NCBI GenBank assembly: GCA_946479905.1 | Contig: CAMLIA010000088.1 | Location: forward strand, 1-16,533 | Source: an uncultured Frankiales bacterium | Lineage (GTDB): Bacteria > Actinomycetota > Actinomycetes > Mycobacteriales > SCTD01 | Direction: 5' to 3' | Length of the DNA stretch: 16,533 nucleotides | Part shown: positions 9,301 through 14,735 of the stretch, piece by piece | How positions within the stretch are numbered: the first letter of the stretch is position 1 | Layout of the letters: each line of letters starts with the position of its first letter | The notes under the pieces: generated by a model | Told to the model about the DNA's origin: nothing | What the model saw: the letters and a program-made list of their open reading frames with translations, nothing else | The model's database searches: none | Program-made: the position numbers and the translations under genes

Positions 9301-10122
9301 ACCGGACGGCTGCTGCGTGAACACCAGCTGTGTCGGGTCACCGGCGGTCACGTCGAGCTCGGCGCTGGGGGCGCCGAGGAGATCCGGGTCGGCGTCGGTG
9401 TCGACGGCGTACAGCTTGTAGCCCGAGCCGGCAGCGTCGATCTTGCAGCCGGCGAAGGTCGCGACACCGGCAACGGCAGCGACCGGGTTCTGGGTGCACG
9501 ACAGCGGCTGGAACCCGCCGCCGGCGGTCGTGACCAGCAGACCGATGTGGTCGCTGCTGTCGAAGGTGTCTCCGCCGGTGGTCTGCATCGTCACCGTCGG
9601 CTGGTCGGTCCAGACGACAGCCGCCTCGGCGGTCGTCGGCGGTGCGTCGGTGAACGTCAGCTGCGAGAGACCGGAGATGTCGAAGGAGCTGCTCTGCGCC
9701 GTCACGGCGTCGACGTGCGCGGTGACCTTGTAGCGACCTGCCCGCGTGACCTGGCACCCGGCGAACGTCGCATCGCCGCCGGCATCCGTCGTCACCGTGA
9801 TGTTGGTGCAGCTGAGCGCCGGTGGGGTCGTCGGCTGGTCCGCCGGGAAGACCACGTCGAGGGTCAGCGTGACGTGGGCGCCGGACACGGCGGCGGCAGG
9901 GCTGCCGGAGTCGGTGACGTGCACCTTCGGCTGCGTGCTCAGGTCGCTGCCGGCACTACCGCCACCGGGCTGGGTGGTGAAGGACACGTGCGCCGCCACA
10001 GCGCTCGCGCTCGCCGGAGCCGTGGGAGTCACCGGCAGCCCGGTCAGCAGCATCGCGGCACTGATGGCCCCGACCAGTCCTGCACTCGACACGCGCTTGG
10101 TTGACCACCACGTCGCGATCAT
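1924..10122 (-). CDS. Giant secreted RHS/YD-repeat protein with Ig-like array and helical-repeat C-terminus
   Basis: About 2,732 aa, exported by Sec. Residues 1-40 are a signal peptide: basic N-terminus with WWSTKR, hydrophobic core, then small residues PASASA. Residues about 46-790 are seven Ig-like repeats of about 106 aa. A DUF6531-like segment (about 828-870, ending FGRGWSS) leads into YD repeats (about 990-1950), which form the barrel shell in RHS and Tc-toxin C proteins. The RHS core-associated domain is at about 1958-2013 (YLDPGSGLYYMKARNYD, GRFTQRDP). The last 719 residues hold hydrophobic segments (about 2115-2200) and acidic two-helix repeats (about 2265-2732). I chose the ATG at 10122 because it puts the basic/hydrophobic signal at the N-terminus; an in-frame GTG lies 39 bp upstream. 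The reading frame is intact for 8.2 kb. No LPXTG anchor, PAAR domain or known toxin tip is seen. Likely a cell-surface or secreted interaction/effector protein; its target is unknown. Confidence 0.9.
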   Translation of the reverse strand: MIATWWSTKRVSSAGLVGAISAAMLLTGLPVTPTAPASASAVAAHVSFTTQPGGGSAGSDLSTQPKVHVTDSGSPAAAVSGAHVTLTLDVVFPADQPTTPPALSCTNITVTTDAGGDATFAGCQVTRAGRYKVTAHVDAVTAQSSSFDISGLSQLTFTDAPPTTAEAAVVWTDQPTVTMQTTGGDTFDSSDHIGLLVTTAGGGFQPLSCTQNPVAAVAGVATFAGCKIDAAGSGYKLYAVDTDADPDLLGAPSAELDVTAGDPTQLVFTQQPSGGPGGQAFAVQPVVTAEDAGGNAVPGFSQNVTLTITSGTGASGAALSCTDNPKAASDGVATFAGCAIDKAHSGYTLTASVTTPSLTVASTAFNVTAGNASGIAFGTAPDGAHGGLAFTTQPVVNLTDSGGNPVNGPVTLSLDASTNSEAATLTCDATTLGTTNGYASFSGCKIDKNGTYQLKATSGTHSVNTADLLVTEGSASQLAFHATPASGTGGSAFGTQPSVDVMDSGGNPASGSVTLSIAPGTGAPGAVLHCTTNPLAPGSDGRAGFSSCKIDKAGLGYRLKATLTSDSTVTVTSAAFDVAVGTATKIAFTSQPGGGAGGEAWEHQPVVSIEDAGGNLVSTASATVTLTRTAGQGAGALTCKDGAVPTQKGVARFSDCAIDRAGTGYTLDASASFGSVTSAPFDITTGDPAALVFSTQPAGAMAGSAFSTQPVVRVVDKGGNLTDTSATIDLSLTSGTGTAGAALSCGNRAASHGEAAYGGCAIDQAGAGYVLTATDAADHLTAESRGFPVLLAPPLPLEQAPTPVPLEQTFGGRIYGDNPTATTDKVNSATGALAFASTDLSVAALGEPLVVERSYNSADAAGGVFGRGWSSIFDISVRVVPGQTMTVRGEDGQQLVWRFNPATGAWVAPPGAKAQLTCGAKTCKLIRDDNVRWDVNLTANGRAQVVDYLAPDGQGLAFTWTAGTVKVTLAGSKTPSVTGTLNSTGQLVSLTTPHRTVGYHYTSGLLDQVTDVLGHTWLYGYDGSGKLTTITDPTGAVRLSAGYNSDSKVAAVQIKGDQDRADDTFDYATSPQTSTRHHLTSVAGSAPTRQDYVDRYVGNVLVAQSLPSGGTTRYSYDANLHMIESQDALGWTSSYTYDQFGNLTSQTVPTSSTQAATVRMGYDGQHRITSQTDATGNTTTYTYNGPWLSAIKPPATGNVQWTRFDYDGVGHLIDTVGPTNKRIFSYDAFGNMKKVVIQDLAGKVLNGSGTTFTYDEAGNRLSSTDPGGHKTTWTFDAAGHQTQMAPPAGNPTSYAFNDAGDLASTTDPAGHVTSWTWDESALARTTHVGGAVTMVQTYDPAGNLLRENPGAPTDPGTTYTYDSSGRQLTKTDAAGITTHYSYDLNNNVLAADDTSGQVLTQSFNALGKLARRNTNGRVTSVGYDLAGNVASSTDAAGNTTRFTYNPDSLVATARNAAGTTSYGYDSAGNLSSVLDPAGHTTSYAYDALARKTKATEGGGSTTYTYDVDNNLKTATDPDGRTTAYTLDALHRVTRTTYTQTGQPTIVVDQTYDALGRRHTMSDGVTHTYSYDGNGNLTGANGFSYDWSQAGKILETYPDGTHVTYSLDDRQKLMSLTSGTKGQSDYVSASYLRNAQRQTVGIAFANGVLETRLLNAAGDVLRQSLTLGGQAAGDDAFTYDSAGNPLSQVNSVNGKVTTNRYGYDGDGRLTAQSQTTDTGGIAWPAVPDLSSSNDSSQTTTAATFAPTVDTTPPAPPAGAPPAPNVSYDGNGNRTSITTGAGTTNSALNAFDQVSSQSGASPASYTYDKSGDMLSSTRGGQTTTYGYDAARRLVRVTPPGGAAITYDYDGDGNRISRSVGGSTIQYLWDPANDQPQLAIERSGGTTLRRYLYGEGPVAMQVPGAGATATYFYQLDPQGNVTELTNADGSLAAAYHYDGFGNVTMDAGGDGHGNPLLFQSEYLDPGSGLYYMKARNYDASTGRFTQRDPKDPVVGAAVMSPYAFASDRPTSLGDPKGEAPETDQVFWSHNSDEANIGNDTKLGTAAIAVTIKAGMKLSSLVGSKTVTASSSLASSVGAEARVVSAGAREIGSAEGAVAGASKGAGAAGEALGGAAKAAKFAGTALAVAGIALQAFVTVEDCLHDTAFVCAADVVGLTISVAFTVGCEFVSAGAATVACAIIGGALSVAIPMLITEYGPQAIAGIVAGYNIVAGAVEAAIPIVAEAINTAIDAAITFAEDVGGAIVSGFNQGLAAVTSGFWSAVDVLRDAGYTAGQLAATLAHAFAEGVSTAVATLIDFGYQLADIAEALYHELGQTIAEAVQVLKDTFNYAVDAIAHELQAAYGAVVNALGSALQAAGYAVDEVVAGLKSAYAALAAAGEAAYEGIIRALDYLSYGISQIATALADIYDAAAAAVATAFHTVATAVADAISFTVNQVAGALQTAFNVTAQLAVNALAAAEYLVAEAAQVLDEVFHVAAAVAAAILDEVNAAVAGVTYLLNDIADVLHEVWNQVDTQVAQIFNALTKTATDVAEALNHAFGDLADDVAKALEQAGYLAQEAMQAISDFFSTALADMASFFQAAGYVLTDIADALHQVFTDTAAAIITVLEGLYGDVNAIALSIAHAFSLAAAGVAQAFADAGAAIEQITSIMKDAFAVASDAIAGILTDLGTFTLEAIAGVLQTIYQLGADIVAGLLQAAGWALDAINAIGDAFVSFGQTIADGFSDAWDTISGWF
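4085..7600 (-). repeat. DUF6531 entry, YD-repeat shell and RHS core-associated domain
   Basis: More than 30 degenerate YD-type units are visible, with patterns such as YDxxGNL, TYTYD, DPxGHxTSYAYD and YDGxGNRxS. They run from the DUF6531-like start (TGALAFASTDLS) to the core-associated end. This is the usual layout of bacterial RHS shells and Tc-toxin C subunits, which wrap a C-terminal polypeptide. The shell proper contains no cysteine after the CGAKTC segment near its start. It is interrupted near residues 1719-1764 by a Ser/Thr/Pro-rich linker. The repeats cause recurring short DNA words on the plus strand (for example gtcgtag) but are not a DNA-level tandem repeat. Confidence 0.85.
7757..9990 (-). 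repeat. Seven tandem Ig-like repeats, each with a cysteine pair
   Basis: Protein-level tandem repeat of about 106 residues (about 318 bp) inside the RHS gene. Each copy follows the pattern 'FTxQPxGGxGGxAF', 'QPVVxVxDxGGN', a strand with the first Cys (mostly LSCT or LTC), then 'GxATFxGCxIDKAGxGYxLxA' with the second Cys about 18-22 residues later, and a closing strand 'FxVTxGxA'. All seven copies keep both cysteines (14 Cys in total), which strongly suggests one intradomain disulfide per module. The copies are diverged rather than near-identical, so this is an old domain array rather than a recent DNA amplification. The likely role is a stalk or adhesive spacer holding the YD shell away from the cell. 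Confidence 0.85.
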
Positions 10123-10180
10123 GAAACCGCCCACCCGCCCGACAAGCGTGATGGGGCACACCGGTTTCGCAATTCGCTCG

Positions 10181-10212
10181 CCGACGTCCTAGCGACCACT
10201 GGCAGACGTCGG
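10181..10212. promoter_or_regulatory. 8-bp inverted repeat, candidate operator
   Basis: CCGACGTC at 10181-10188 is matched by its exact reverse complement GACGTCGG at 10205-10212, with a 16-base spacer. The half-site centres are 24 bp apart, near two helical turns, which suits a dimeric regulator. It lies about 60-90 bp upstream of the RHS start and about 145-175 bp upstream of the regulator start. An 8-bp match can arise by chance in G+C-rich DNA. Confidence 0.3.
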
Positions 10213-10264
10213 GTCCTCGCGCTTGAGCCCCCCTGAACGATGCTGACCCTAGGGATGACGCTTC

Positions 10265-10280
10265 GTAGTCGTCTGTAGTC
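10265..10280 (+). promoter_or_regulatory. Paired GTAGTC direct repeats upstream of the LAL regulator
   Basis: CGTAGTCGT and TGTAGTCAC place GTAGTC at 10265-10270 and 10275-10280, exactly one helical turn (10 bp) apart. A similar pair lies further into the cluster at 13274-13304. The motif sits just ahead of the regulator gene, so autoregulation by the LuxR-type protein is possible. GTAGTC is also frequent inside the RHS gene, where it encodes Asp-Tyr on the opposite strand, so only the spacing and intergenic position make it notable. Confidence 0.3.
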
Positions 10281-10356
10281 ACAGAGAGTCATGTTGACCG
10301 ATGGCAACCGTTTGAAAGCGGCACGCAATCACAGGGTCCTGAGGGATGCTGGCCCC

Positions 10357-12870
10357 GTGGGAGCTTCGCTGGTCGGGCGCACGACGGAGCTGCACGCCGT
10401 CGGGGCCGCCGTCACCCGGCTCACCGAGCACCGCGGCGGGGCGCTGGCCGTCACCGGGGTCGCCGGGGTCGGGAAGTCCCGGCTCGCGAGGGAGGCGGTC
10501 GGGCTCGCGCAGGCGGCGGGTGCGACGACGCTCGTGGGCCGGGCGGTCCCGTCGGGTGCGGGTGCCTACCGACCCCTCGTCGAGGCGCTCGCCGGCTGGG
10601 CGCGGACCGCGGGTCCGGTGTCGCTCGGTGCGCACGACCGGGCCGTCGACTGCCTGCGCGGCGGCCGCTGCGACGAGCCGCTCTCCCCCGAGTTCGTCGC
10701 CGAGGCGCTGCTGCGGCTGCTGCCGCACGTCGGCACCCCGACCCTCCTGCTGCTGGAGGACCTGCACTGGGCGGACGCCGAGACCCTGGCCGCTGTCGAG
10801 TACCTCGCCGACGCCGCCGAGCAGCTGCCCCTGCTCCTCGTCACGACCTCCCGTGAGGACGAGGGCCACGCCGCCCTGCGGGTGCTGCGCGCTCTGGCCG
10901 CACGCGGCGCCGTGCAGGCCGTCCCGCTCGGACCGCTCGACCCGGAGCAGACCCGGGAGCTGGCGGAGCTCCGCCTCGGCACGACCGTCTCCACGCGGCT
11001 GGTGTCCCTCCTTCTCGACCGGACCGACGGGTTGCCGCTCTTCGTCGAGGAGCTGCTGGCCGCCCTGCACGACAACCTCGTCCCGTCGTCCGAGGGCCTC
11101 GACGTCACACCTGCGGCGACGGCCGTCTTCCCGACGACGGTCGCCGACACGGTCGCGCCACGACTGGAGGCGTTCGCCCCCGACCACCGGCGGGTGATCG
11201 AGGCGGCCGCCCTGCTCGGGAGGTCCTTCGACCACGACCTGCTGGGCGCGGTGCACGGGGACGTCACCGCGGCCCTGCAGGCGGCGACCGCCGTCGGGCT
11301 GCTGCACGAGGACCCCGACCTCCCCGGCCGGCTGCGCTTCCGGCACGCGCTGCTGCGCGACGGGGTGCTCGCCGCCACCTTCCCCCCGACGCGCCAGGCG
11401 CTGGCCCGCGAGCTGCTCGACGCCCTCCCACCCGAGCCGAGCGGGGTCCAGCTCGCCACGGCGTACGAGCTCGCCTCGCGGGCCGGAGACCCGCGCCGCG
11501 CGGCCCGGCTGGCGGTCCGCCGCGCCGTCGAGGCGTTCGACGCGTGGGCACTGGCGACCGCCGAGCAGTGCCTCTCCGAGGCCCGGCTGCACGCCGGTAC
11601 CGAGCCGGAGCTGGTCGTCGAGATCGACCTGCAGCAGCTCCGGGTCGCCTCTCTCGCCGGTCGCCTCGACGTCGTCGAGCGCGTCGGCAGCGCGCTGCTG
11701 ACGCGCCCCACCGACGCCGCGGTGGTGCTCGTCGAGAGCCACCTGCGGCTGGCCCAGGCACTGCTCGACAACGAGCGCGTCGACGAGGCCGAGCCGCACC
11801 TCGTGGCGGCAGCACCGCTCGTCGCCGACGGCGGCGACGCCTGCACCGCGACCCGCCTCGAGCTCGAGTGGTCGATCGCCGCGTCGCGCCGTGGCGACAC
11901 GGCGACCGCGGTCCAGCGCGCGGAGGCCGCGGAGCAGCTGGCGCGGCCCCACCCCGACCAGACGGACCTGGTCTGCGCGGCGATGCTGCACGCCGGGCGG
12001 GCGCTGCTGCCTGACGCGGACGCGGCCCGCGAGCGCTGGCTGGCCGGCCTCGCGCATGCCGACGCGCACGGCCTGCGGCTGTGGCGCGGTCGGCTGCTCA
12101 GCGAGCTCGCCTCCCTCGACGAGGACGCGGTCGACCTCGCCGAGGCCGAGGAGCTGGCCCGCGAGGCCGGCGCGGTCGAGCTGCTGCAGCGGGTCCGGCT
12201 GCTGCAGGCGCGGGTCGCCGTCCTGCGCGGCGAGGTCGAGGACGCCGAGACGCTGCTGCACGCCGCCGAGGCCGGCGCACCGCTGACCGTCCCCTCGCGC
12301 CGGACGGCCGCCGAGCTGGCCACAGCCGTCGCGGTGCTCAAGGGCGACCGCGCGGCACCGACGGTGCTCAGCGCGCTGCTCGACGACGACCTCGCCACCG
12401 CACGGGCCCTGGCCGAGGCCCAGCCACGGGCGCTGTTCGCGACGGCACTCACCGGCGTACCGCCCTTCCCTGCCGCGCCGCTGCTCGCCGCTCTGACCAC
12501 CAGGGTCTGGGCGGAGGGTGCCGAGGACGCCCGCGAGCACCTGCTCGCCGCGATCCCCACCCTCGAGCGGCTCGGGCTGACCCGGCCGGCCGAGGCCTGC
12601 CGGGCGCTGCTGCGCGCGGACGGGGTGCCGCTGCCCCGACGGGCGTCGGCGCAGGACGGCGTACCCGAGCAGCTGCGGGCCGCCGGGGTGACGGCCCGGG
12701 AGCTCGACGTGCTCCGGTTGATCGCCCACGGCCGTACGAACCGGGACATCGCGGCCGAGCTGTACCTGTCGGTCCGCACCGTGGAGAAGCACGTCGAGCG
12801 CTTGCTGCTCAAGACCGGCGCCGCCAACCGGACCGCCCTCGCGGCTGCCCGCGCCGACGCGTCAGGCTAG
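10357..12870 (+). CDS. LAL-family LuxR-type transcriptional regulator (AAA ATPase + HTH)
   Basis: Large ATP-binding LuxR-type regulator of about 837 aa. An N-terminal ATPase module starts right away with LVGRTTEL, has Walker A GVAGVGKS (residues 34-41) and Walker B LLLLEDLHWAD (about 130-140). A long Ala/Leu/Glu-rich, TPR-like helical middle (about 370-760) probably senses a ligand or partner. The C-terminus (about 776-834) is a LuxR HTH: GVTARELDVLRLIAHGRTNR, then DIAAELYLSVRTVEKHV. I prefer the GTG at 10357 because AGGGA lies about 10 bases upstream, LVGR then falls close to the N-terminus as in family members, and codons upstream lose the G/C third-position bias. An in-frame ATG at 10291 would add 22 residues. 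It is divergent from the RHS gene, and its stop is 5 bp before the PPOX gene, so the two are probably co-expressed. Targets are unknown; neighbours on either side are candidates. Confidence 0.9.
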   Translation: MGASLVGRTTELHAVGAAVTRLTEHRGGALAVTGVAGVGKSRLAREAVGLAQAAGATTLVGRAVPSGAGAYRPLVEALAGWARTAGPVSLGAHDRAVDCLRGGRCDEPLSPEFVAEALLRLLPHVGTPTLLLLEDLHWADAETLAAVEYLADAAEQLPLLLVTTSREDEGHAALRVLRALAARGAVQAVPLGPLDPEQTRELAELRLGTTVSTRLVSLLLDRTDGLPLFVEELLAALHDNLVPSSEGLDVTPAATAVFPTTVADTVAPRLEAFAPDHRRVIEAAALLGRSFDHDLLGAVHGDVTAALQAATAVGLLHEDPDLPGRLRFRHALLRDGVLAATFPPTRQALARELLDALPPEPSGVQLATAYELASRAGDPRRAARLAVRRAVEAFDAWALATAEQCLSEARLHAGTEPELVVEIDLQQLRVASLAGRLDVVERVGSALLTRPTDAAVVLVESHLRLAQALLDNERVDEAEPHLVAAAPLVADGGDACTATRLELEWSIAASRRGDTATAVQRAEAAEQLARPHPDQTDLVCAAMLHAGRALLPDADAARERWLAGLAHADAHGLRLWRGRLLSELASLDEDAVDLAEAEELAREAGAVELLQRVRLLQARVAVLRGEVEDAETLLHAAEAGAPLTVPSRRTAAELATAVAVLKGDRAAPTVLSALLDDDLATARALAEAQPRALFATALTGVPPFPAAPLLAALTTRVWAEGAEDAREHLLAAIPTLERLGLTRPAEACRALLRADGVPLPRRASAQDGVPEQLRAAGVTARELDVLRLIAHGRTNRDIAAELYLSVRTVEKHVERLLLKTGAANRTALAAARADASG

Positions 12871-12875
12871 GGGTC

Positions 12876-13280
12876 ATGACCGAGCTGACAGATCGCCACC
12901 AAGCCGTCCTCATCACCCTCCGCAAGGACGGCTCACCGCAGTCGTCGAACATCGCGTTCGTCCTGCGCGACGGCGTGGCGCGTGTCTCCGTGACCGCCGA
13001 CCGGGCCAAGACCCGCAACCTCCAGCGCGACCCGCGGTGCGTGCTGCACGTGCTGGGCAGCAGCTTCTGGGAGTACGCCTCCTTCGCGGCCACTGCGGAG
13101 CTGTCACCGGTGTCGAAGGAGCCAGGAGACGCGACGGGACGGGAGCTGCTCGAGGTCTACGAGGCCGTCACGGGCGGCCCGCACCCCGACCAGGAGGAGT
13201 TCTTCGCGGCGATGGTGTCCGAGCAGCGGCTGGTGCTGCGCCTGACGCTCGGCAAGGGCACCGGCCCGCTCGTTACGTAG
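12876..13280 (+). CDS. PPOX-class (F420/FMN split-barrel) oxidoreductase
   Basis: A 134-aa protein of the pyridoxamine-5'-phosphate-oxidase-like split-barrel superfamily, close in pattern to the actinobacterial F420-dependent PPOX group. Visible hallmarks are the N-terminal strand pair HQAVLITLRKDGSPQSSNIA, the cofactor-phosphate motif SVTADRAKTRNLQRDPRC (about residues 39-56), and HVLGSSFWEYASFAATAEL. The length matches that family. Whether it binds F420, FMN or heme cannot be told from sequence alone. The start is ATG, 5 bp after the regulator stop, with only a weak AGGGG just upstream, so translation is likely coupled. The C-terminus (LTLGKGTGPLVT) lacks the usual 'RLTPxRVYG' ending. The stop codon falls inside one copy of the GTAGTC motif. 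Confidence 0.85.
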   Translation: MTELTDRHQAVLITLRKDGSPQSSNIAFVLRDGVARVSVTADRAKTRNLQRDPRCVLHVLGSSFWEYASFAATAELSPVSKEPGDATGRELLEVYEAVTGGPHPDQEEFFAAMVSEQRLVLRLTLGKGTGPLVT

Positions 13281-13304
13281 TCCCACGGCGCTCGGTACGT
13301 AGTC
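13274..13304 (+). promoter_or_regulatory. Pair of TACGTAGTC direct repeats before the flavoenzyme gene
   Basis: TACGTAGTC occurs at 13274-13282 and 13296-13304, spaced 22 bp (about two helical turns). Each is followed by an N-CAC sequence (CCCAC and GCACC contexts). The first copy overlaps the TAG stop of the PPOX gene; the second lies 42 bp before the flavoenzyme ATG. The core GTAGTC matches the pair upstream of the LAL regulator. This is a candidate regulator-binding site or internal promoter control element; no clear -10 is seen. Confidence 0.35.
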
Positions 13305-13346
13305 GCACCGACGCGGGACAGGGGTGCTGCGGCGGACCGTCGAGGC

Positions 13347-14735
13347 ATGACCACGACATCGGCCGCACCGGCCCTCCAGACCCTGTCCACCACCGGTCCC
13401 GTCTTCCTCCCCGGGGACCCCGACTACAGCTCCGAGATCTCGCCGTGGATCGCCAGCACGGTCCACTCCCCCGACGTCGTCGTCGGCGCGACCTGCGCCG
13501 AGGACGTCGTCGCCGCCGTCCGGTACGCGATCCGCAACGACATGACGGTCGCCGTCCAGGCCACCGGTCACGGTGCCGCCACCGCGATCGAGGGCGGCGT
13601 GCTCATCACCACCCGGCGCATGACCGGCGTCTCCGTCGACCCGGTCCGCCGGGTCGCCCGGATCGCCGCCGGCGCGAAGTGGGGCGCCGTCGTCGCCGCC
13701 GCCGCGCCCTACGGCCTCGCGCCGCTCTCCGGCTCGACCACCGACGTGGGTGCCGTCGGCTACACCCTCGGCGGTGGGCTCGGCCCGCTCGGCCGCCGCT
13801 ACGGCTTCGCCGCAGACCAGGTCCGCTCCGCGGAGATCGTCACCGGCGACGGCTGCCTGCGCACCGTCGACGAGGACGACGAGACCGGCCTGTTCTGGGG
13901 GCTGCGCGGCGGCAAGACCAACTTCGGCATCGTCACCTCGCTCGAGGTCGGACTGGTGCCGGTCGCGCGCCTCTACGGCGGCGCGCTGTTCTTCGACGGC
14001 ACCGACGCGCGGCAGGTGCTGCACGCCTGGCGCGAGTGGGTCGAGACCGTCCCCGAGCGGATGACGTCGTCGATCGCGCTGCTGCGCATCCCGGGCTTCG
14101 CGGAGGACGCGCCTCCCCCGCTGCGCGGGAAGCTGACGGTGCACGTCCGCATCGCCTACGTCGGTGACCCCGCCGACGGCGAGCGCCTGGTCGCGCCGCT
14201 CCGTGCGGCAGCACCGGTCCTGCTCGACGGCGTCCGGGACATGCCCTTCACCGAGGTCGACTCGATCCACCTCGACCCGGTGCACCCCACGGGGGCGTAC
14301 GAAGGCGCTCGGCTGCTCACCGGCTTCCCGGCCGCAGCGGTGGACGCCCTCGTCGACGCCGCGGGGCCGGACGTCGACGTCCCGCTCATCTTCGCCGAGG
14401 TGCGGCACCTGGGCGGTGCGCTGTCCCGCGAGCCCGCGGTGCCGAGCGCGGTGACGGGGCGGGACGCCGCCTTCTCCCTGATGGCTCTCGGGCCGCTGGC
14501 GCCGGGGCTCGAGCACGTCGTCCCGGGCGTGGTGAACGGCGTCGTCGCTGCGCTGGCGCCCTGGCACGCCACGCAGCGGCTCATCAACTTCATCGGCCAC
14601 GACGTCGCGCCTGCCCAGGTGGCCGCTGCCTACCCGCCGGCCGTCGCCGCCCGGTTGCAGCAGCTGAAGGACCGCTTCGACCCGCACGGCCTGTTCCGCT
14701 ACGGCGCCGCGCTGCCGACCCGGAGCGCGTCATGA
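13347..14735 (+). CDS. FAD-linked oxidoreductase, PCMH/berberine-bridge (BBE) type
   Basis: A 462-aa flavoprotein with an N-terminal PCMH-type FAD-binding domain and a C-terminal BBE segment. The segment around residue 75 (VQATGHGAA) aligns with the GGHS motif whose histidine (His75) carries FAD covalently in this family. The second covalent site of bicovalent enzymes (GxCxxVG) reads GSTTDVGAVG (residues 129-138), so Thr131 replaces the Cys and only a single link is expected. GGGLGPLGRRYG and LFWGLRGGKTNFGIVTSLE are typical FAD-domain strands. The end (LINFIGHD, LKDRFDPHGLFRYG) matches the BBE C-terminus. Such enzymes oxidise sugars, alkaloid-like or polyketide substrates; the substrate here is unknown. 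No signal peptide is seen, so it is cytoplasmic. The Shine-Dalgarno is poor (GAGG almost abutting ATG). It overlaps the next small ORF by ATGA. Confidence 0.9.
   Translation: MTTTSAAPALQTLSTTGPVFLPGDPDYSSEISPWIASTVHSPDVVVGATCAEDVVAAVRYAIRNDMTVAVQATGHGAATAIEGGVLITTRRMTGVSVDPVRRVARIAAGAKWGAVVAAAAPYGLAPLSGSTTDVGAVGYTLGGGLGPLGRRYGFAADQVRSAEIVTGDGCLRTVDEDDETGLFWGLRGGKTNFGIVTSLEVGLVPVARLYGGALFFDGTDARQVLHAWREWVETVPERMTSSIALLRIPGFAEDAPPPLRGKLTVHVRIAYVGDPADGERLVAPLRAAAPVLLDGVRDMPFTEVDSIHLDPVHPTGAYEGARLLTGFPAAAVDALVDAAGPDVDVPLIFAEVRHLGGALSREPAVPSAVTGRDAAFSLMALGPLAPGLEHVVPGVVNGVVAALAPWHATQRLINFIGHDVAPAQVAAAYPPAVAARLQQLKDRFDPHGLFRYGAALPTRSAS

Larger units (their letters stand above)
10123..10356. promoter_or_regulatory. 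Divergent intergenic region between RHS gene and LAL regulator
   Basis: This stretch of about 230 bp separates the two divergent units and must hold both promoters. It contains an 8-bp inverted repeat (10181-10188 and 10205-10212), the palindrome CCCTAGGG at 10247-10254, and two GTAGTC direct repeats at 10265-10280. I see no -35/-10 pair with good spacing for either direction. The part from 10291 to 10356 is open in the regulator's frame, but about a third of its codons end in A or T, unlike the gene body, so I treat it as leader rather than coding sequence. Confidence 0.5.

Noticed and set aside
1315..10104. Three very long open frames on the plus strand opposite the RHS gene (972, 824 and 1,114 codons)
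   Set aside because: They are antisense shadows of the minus-strand gene: Arg/Gly/Val/Asp-rich with no domain, and produced by its third-position G/C bias. The minus frame has a signal peptide, Ig repeats and YD motifs.
10123..10161. GTG at 10161 as the start of the RHS protein
   Set aside because: It would put 13 extra residues (MCPITLVGRVGGF) before the signal peptide and has no Shine-Dalgarno. The ATG at 10122 gives a normal signal sequence.
10279..12792. 837-codon and 753-codon minus-strand frames across the LuxR regulator
   Set aside because: They show no recognisable domain and have shadow composition. The plus frame has Walker A, Walker B and a LuxR HTH in the right order.
12871..12875. 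Terminator or promoter between the regulator and the PPOX gene
   Set aside because: The gap is only 5 bp, so the genes are most simply co-transcribed.
13104..14687. 527-codon minus-strand frame over the flavoenzyme
   Set aside because: It is the antisense of a well-supported FAD oxidoreductase and has no motif of its own.
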